Shown one piece after another: positions 36,400 through 42,910 of a DNA stretch of 42,910 bases. Source of the stretch: Solidesulfovibrio sp. (GTDB lineage Bacteria > Desulfobacterota > Desulfovibrionia > Desulfovibrionales > Desulfovibrionaceae); assembly GCF_029978005.1 (NCBI RefSeq), contig NZ_JARKOZ010000036.1:1-42910 (forward strand), read 5' to 3'. The notes under the pieces are model-generated. The model had not been told where the DNA came from. It saw only the letters and a list, made by a program, of their open reading frames with translations, and ran no database searches. Every line of letters begins with the position of its first letter. Position 1 is the first letter of the stretch. Both the position numbers and the translations under genes were made by a program.

Positions 36400-36429
36400 C
36401 CCTCGACGATACTTGCGTATTTTCGAGGG
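36400..36429 (-). promoter_or_regulatory. Hairpin between carB and purF
   Basis: On the minus strand, CCCTCGA and TCGAGGG (outer 7 bp) enclose further pairing around GCAA (ATAC/GTAT). It sits eight bases after the carB stop codon and is followed by AAAAGG rather than T residues, so it is more likely an intercistronic stability element or weak terminator. Confidence 0.45.
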
Positions 36430-36436
36430 AGGCGAA

Positions 36437-39673
<3,237 letters not shown>

Positions 39674-39724
39674 GGCGTGCGTCTGGTGGTAAAAGGTGGC
39701 GTGGAAAGGTCTCGAACCCGGAAG

Positions 39725-39752
39725 GAATAAGCCGTTTCGCCCCTGATCGCAA
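39725..39752 (-). promoter_or_regulatory. Candidate sigma-70 promoter of carB
   Basis: On the minus strand, TTGCGA (39747-39752) and TTATTC (39725-39730) are separated by 16 bases, about 50 bp upstream of the carB start. The rest of the 190-bp gap back to the regulator gene is GC-rich and shows no gene. Confidence 0.35.
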
Positions 39753-39863
39753 GGGCTTTGGCCGGGGCCGGCCAGGACGCGCCGCACGGCCCCCCGGGCC
39801 GGGCCCGGGACGCGCAGGCCCTGGCGGATTTCCTTAAAGGATCGAAAGCAACGCGTCGGCCGG

Positions 39864-41420
39864 TCAGCGGTTTTTCACCCGCTGCACCGCGACCAGGGAT
39901 TCGAGATTGAACTTCTTGACCCGGTAGCCCATCTGGCGGGGGGTGATGCCCAGTTCCTTGGCCGCCCGGTGCTGGATGCCGCCGCTGCGGCGCAGGGCGT
40001 CCATGATGACGGATTTTTCCAGGCTCTTGAGCGACGGCGCGCCCTCCCCTTCCCCGCCTTCGCCGGACAGGGCGTCCTCCCGGGAGGGGATGGTCAGGTA
40101 GGGCCGGATGAGGTCGGCGTCGATGCGCTCGTTTTCGGCCAGGATGACCAGGCGCTCGACCAGGTTTTCCATCTCACGCACGTTGCCCGGCCAGTCGTAC
40201 TCCTTGAGCACGGCCAGGGCCTCGGTGGAAAAGGTGAGCTTGCGCGCGTATTCCTTGGAAACCTTGTTGAGAAAATGGATGATGAGGGAGGGAATGTCTT
40301 CCTTGCGTTCGCGAAGGGGCGGCGCGTTGAGCGGAAAGACGTTGAGCCGGTAGTAGAGGTCGGGCCGAAACGCCCCCTCCTCGGCCAGGGTGGCCAGATC
40401 CTTGTTGGTGGCGGCGATGATGCGCACGTCGGCCTGACGGGTCTTGTTGCTGCCCAGCCGCTCGAATTCCTTGTCCTGAAGCACGCGCAGGAGCTTGGCT
40501 TGCAGGCCCAGCGGCAGCTCGCCGATCTCGTCGAGGAACAAGGTGCCCTTGTTGGCCTCCTCGAACCGGCCGGGCTTGGTCTGGTCCGCGCCGGTGAAGG
40601 CCCCCTTCTCGTAGCCGAAAAGCTCCGATTCCAGCAGGTTTTCCGGAATCGAGGCGCAGTTGACCTTGATGAAGGGAAAATCCTTGCGCTCGGACAGGTC
40701 GTGGATGATGCGGCCGATGAGCGTCTTGCCGGTGCCGGATTCGCCAAGGAGCAGCACCGTGGCCCTTGTCGGGGCGACCTTCTCGATCTGCCGCTGGACC
40801 TCGGCCATGGCCAGGCTCTTGCCGACGATGTAAAGCCCCTGGGTCTCCTGGGAGAGCTTGTACTTGAGGGAGACGTTCTCTCGGCGCAGGTTCTCGACCT
40901 TGGCCTCGAACTTCTGGTTGAGGCTCATGAACTGGGCGATCAGCGTGGCCACGACGGTGAGAAAGGCCACATCCTCCTCGTAGTCCACCTCGTCGCCGAA
41001 AAGCCGGTCCACGTTGAGCACGCCGATGGCCTGGCCGTGGAGCAGGATGGGCACGCCGACGAAGGAGATGCGGTCGCGCTCGATCTTGCGCGACTGGGTC
41101 TTGTCGAGGAAAAGCGGCTCCTTGCGGATGTCCGGCACGACGTAGGGCTGGGCGGTCTGGAAGATGAGCCCGGTGACGCCTTCGTCCAGGCCGTAGACGC
41201 CCCGGCTTTTTTCCTCGGCGGACAGGCCCTGGGACACGCTGATCACGAGCTTGCCCGTGGAGCGGTCCACCAGGGTGATGGTGGCCCGCTTCATGGAGAG
41301 CTTTTCGGCCAGGATGCGCAGGATATCCTGGAGCGACTGCTCAAGGTCCAGGGCCTTGTCGATGACGCCGCTGATGGCCGACAGGCAGGCGAGCTGGAGA
41401 TTTACCGTTTTTGAAGCCAT
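39864..41420 (-). CDS. RpoN-dependent activator with a GAF domain (NifA-like)
   Basis: A 518-residue enhancer-binding protein. A GAF sensory domain (about 20-170) is followed by the AAA+ domain: Walker A GESGTGKT (226-233) and the sigma-54 contact loop GAFTGA (273-278). A C-terminal Fis-type helix-turn-helix ([21 protein letters not shown]) ends the protein. It activates transcription with RNA polymerase holding RpoN. The domain order and the TPRQMGY helix resemble NifA, but no nitrogen-fixation gene is in the window, so the regulon is open. Its start lies 19 bp inside the 3' end of argH, so it is translationally coupled to an arginine biosynthesis gene. Confidence 0.88.
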   Translation of the reverse strand: MASKTVNLQLACLSAISGVIDKALDLEQSLQDILRILAEKLSMKRATITLVDRSTGKLVISVSQGLSAEEKSRGVYGLDEGVTGLIFQTAQPYVVPDIRKEPLFLDKTQSRKIERDRISFVGVPILLHGQAIGVLNVDRLFGDEVDYEEDVAFLTVVATLIAQFMSLNQKFEAKVENLRRENVSLKYKLSQETQGLYIVGKSLAMAEVQRQIEKVAPTRATVLLLGESGTGKTLIGRIIHDLSERKDFPFIKVNCASIPENLLESELFGYEKGAFTGADQTKPGRFEEANKGTLFLDEIGELPLGLQAKLLRVLQDKEFERLGSNKTRQADVRIIAATNKDLATLAEEGAFRPDLYYRLNVFPLNAPPLRERKEDIPSLIIHFLNKVSKEYARKLTFSTEALAVLKEYDWPGNVREMENLVERLVILAENERIDADLIRPYLTIPSREDALSGEGGEGEGAPSLKSLEKSVIMDALRRSGGIQHRAAKELGITPRQMGYRVKKFNLESLVAVQRVKNR

Positions 41421-42784
41421 CGGGAGAGTTCCGCCATCTGGGAAGTCACGGATTCCGGACCCGTGCCGCCGGGTCCGCTGCGCCGGGCCACCGCGGTTTC
41501 ATACCGCAGGGCCTCGAAAACATCTTGCTCCATCGCCGGGGAAAATACACGCAATTCCTCCAGCGTCAATTGCTCGAGGGCCTTGCCCGCCGATTCGGCG
41601 TAGGCCACCGCCCGGCCGGTGATGTGGTGCGCCTCGCGGAAGGGCACGCCCTTGGCCGCCAGGTAATCGGCCAGCTCCGTGGCGTTGAGAAACCCCTGGC
41701 CCAGGGCCTCGCGCATGCGCTCGGTCCGAAAGCCCAGCCCGCCGAGCATGCCGGCCATGACCCGTAGGCTGGCCCGCACCGTGTCGTCGGCGTCGAAGAA
41801 GGGCTCCTTGTCTTCCTGCAAGTCGCGGTTGTAGGTCAGCGGCAGGCCCTTGATCACCGTGAGCAGGCTCACGAGGTCGCCGTAGACCCGCCCCACCCGG
41901 CCGCGCATGAGCTCGGCCGCGTCGGGGTTCTTCTTTTGCGGCATGATGCTCGACCCGGTGGCGTAGGCGTCCGGCAGGGCCACGAAGCCGAAGCGCGGGT
42001 TGGCCCAGAGGATGATCTCCTCGCAAAAGCGGCTCAGGTGGGCCATGACCAGGGACGCGACGAAAAGCGATTCCAGCACGAAGTCCCGGTCGGACACGGC
42101 GTCCATGCTGTTGGCGAAGGCGTGGGAAAAACCCACGGAGCGCGCCACCATGCCCGGATCGAGCGGATAGGTGGTGCCGGCCAGGGCCGCCGCGCCAAGG
42201 GGCGAGACGCGCACGCGCCGCAGCGCGTCGTCCATGCGCTCGCAGTCGCGCTTGAGCATCCAGGCGTAGGCGAGCAGATGCTGGGCCAGGCTCACCGGCT
42301 GGGCCGGCTGGAGATGCGTGCAGCCGGGCAAAAGCGTCGCCTTGTGCTCGTCGGCCCGTTTGACGAAGACCTCGATGAGCTCGCGGGCCAGCTTCCCCCA
42401 GGTCTCCAGGCTCTCGGCCACGTAGAGGCGGAAATCGAGCGCCACCTGGTCATTGCGGCTGCGGCCAGTGTGGAGCTTGCCGCCCAGGGGGCCGATGAGT
42501 TCGGTCAGGCGCTGCTCCACGTTCATGTGGACGTCTTCGTATTCCGCACGCCAGGGGAACGCGCCGGATTCGATCTCGTCGAGCACCTGGTCAAGCCCGG
42601 CCACGATGCGATCGGCCTCGTCGCCGGCCAACACGCCGCGCTTGGCCAGCATCCGGGCGTGGGCCTTGGAGCCGGCGATATCCTGGCGGTACATGCGGCG
42701 GTCGTAGGACACGGACTCGCTGTAGGCCTCCATCAAGGCCCCGGTCCCCTCGCCAAACCGCCCGCCCCACATTTTACTGGACAT
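41402..42784 (-). CDS. argH: Argininosuccinate lyase
   Basis: A 460-residue fumarase-superfamily enzyme that splits argininosuccinate into arginine and fumarate, the last step of arginine synthesis. The signature [12 protein letters not shown] is present, as are the [16 protein letters not shown] and [20 protein letters not shown] motifs. The length is normal and the start ATG is preceded by GGAGGG. The gene overlaps the RpoN activator gene by 19 bp. Its first five codons and its upstream leader form one arm of the perfect palindrome that ends the window, so the true upstream sequence (where argG would be expected) is unknown. Confidence 0.95.
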   Translation of the reverse strand: MSSKMWGGRFGEGTGALMEAYSESVSYDRRMYRQDIAGSKAHARMLAKRGVLAGDEADRIVAGLDQVLDEIESGAFPWRAEYEDVHMNVEQRLTELIGPLGGKLHTGRSRNDQVALDFRLYVAESLETWGKLARELIEVFVKRADEHKATLLPGCTHLQPAQPVSLAQHLLAYAWMLKRDCERMDDALRRVRVSPLGAAALAGTTYPLDPGMVARSVGFSHAFANSMDAVSDRDFVLESLFVASLVMAHLSRFCEEIILWANPRFGFVALPDAYATGSSIMPQKKNPDAAELMRGRVGRVYGDLVSLLTVIKGLPLTYNRDLQEDKEPFFDADDTVRASLRVMAGMLGGLGFRTERMREALGQGFLNATELADYLAAKGVPFREAHHITGRAVAYAESAGKALEQLTLEELRVFSPAMEQDVFEALRYETAVARRSGPGGTGPESVTSQMAELSRWLQKR

Positions 42785-42910
42785 GTCTGTTCCCTCCGGG
42801 AAGGCAGGAGGAAGACCGGGGGAGGGAACCCCTTTTTTGCAAAAAAGGGGTTCCCTCCCCCGGTCTTCCTCCTGCCTTCCCGGAGGGAACAGACATGTCC
42901 AGTAAAATGT
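42769..42910. repeat. Perfect 142-bp palindrome at the window edge
   Basis: Bases 42769-42839 and 42840-42910 are exact reverse complements with no loop, centred on TTTTTTGCAAAAAA. The inner part (about 42817-42862), a GGGGGAGGG/CCCTCCCCC stem around the A/T centre, looks like a natural terminator-type hairpin. The outer part duplicates the argH leader and first codons in opposite orientation, so ATGTCCAGTAAAATG occurs again on the plus strand at 42895. The repeat may extend beyond the window. Confidence 0.95.

Noticed and set aside
39674-39863. Possible RNA gene in the gap between the RpoN activator and carB, because of a T-loop-like GGTTCGAGACC on the minus strand.
   Set aside because: No cloverleaf or other stable conserved fold can be formed around it; the gap is explained as a promoter and leader.

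Overview
This 42.9-kb, very GC-rich window is chromosomal DNA that looks like a Desulfovibrio-type sulfate reducer (Desulfovibrionota). The reasons are overall gene style, the mix of hybrid sensor kinases and RpoN activators, hairpin elements downstream of genes that I associate with that group, and a GAK-type gene cassette that I recall being common there. The assignment is an inference from gene content, not from a marker gene. Genes are densely packed, there is no insertion sequence, phage or CRISPR array, and no gene-free stretch exceeds 300 bp.

Layout. 0.2-2.2 kb (minus): AI-2E-type permease, Sel1-repeat secreted protein, small DUF2905-like membrane protein. 2.3-5.9 kb (plus): PLP aminotransferase, then a complete polar amino acid ABC importer (binding protein, permease, ATPase). 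6.1-7.5 kb: a coupled minus pair (PaaI-like thioesterase, trmL), a small secreted coiled-coil protein and tRNA-Val(CAC). 7.7-15.7 kb: rmlB-rmlD, a receiver/histidine kinase, a family 2 glycosyltransferase and a large hybrid kinase with receiver and HPt domains. 15.7-21.7 kb: a PiT phosphate transporter and a Nif11-like small protein on the minus strand, divergent from a four-gene cassette of amphi-Trp protein, PhoU-APH fusion, ATP-grasp enzyme and HprK-related kinase. 21.9-26.8 kb: MgtA-type P-type ATPase and a PocR/PAS histidine kinase. 26.8-30.5 kb: ATC-hydrolase-like gene and asnS (minus), ftsY (plus). 30.6-34.5 kb: an ArsP-type permease operon, a MOT1-type molybdate/sulfate transporter, an ArsR-family regulator, and a ribbon-helix-helix antitoxin whose partner toxin is cut to 16 codons. 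34.5-42.8 kb (minus): argH, an RpoN-dependent activator, carB, purF and a small conserved-looking gene.

The most interesting part is 17.3-21.7 kb. Three ATP-using enzyme types (APH-fold kinase, ATP-grasp ligase, HprK-like kinase) are encoded with an amphi-Trp protein and a PhoU domain, face a phosphate transporter, and sit behind a Pho-box-like 11-bp-phased repeat. The chemistry is unknown; the layout suggests a phosphate-linked modification or signalling system. Other notable signals are a 28-bp near-perfect palindrome at the molybdate transporter promoter, a degraded MazEF-like pair, and a perfect 142-bp palindrome ending the window that is probably an assembly fold-back through a hairpin next to argH.
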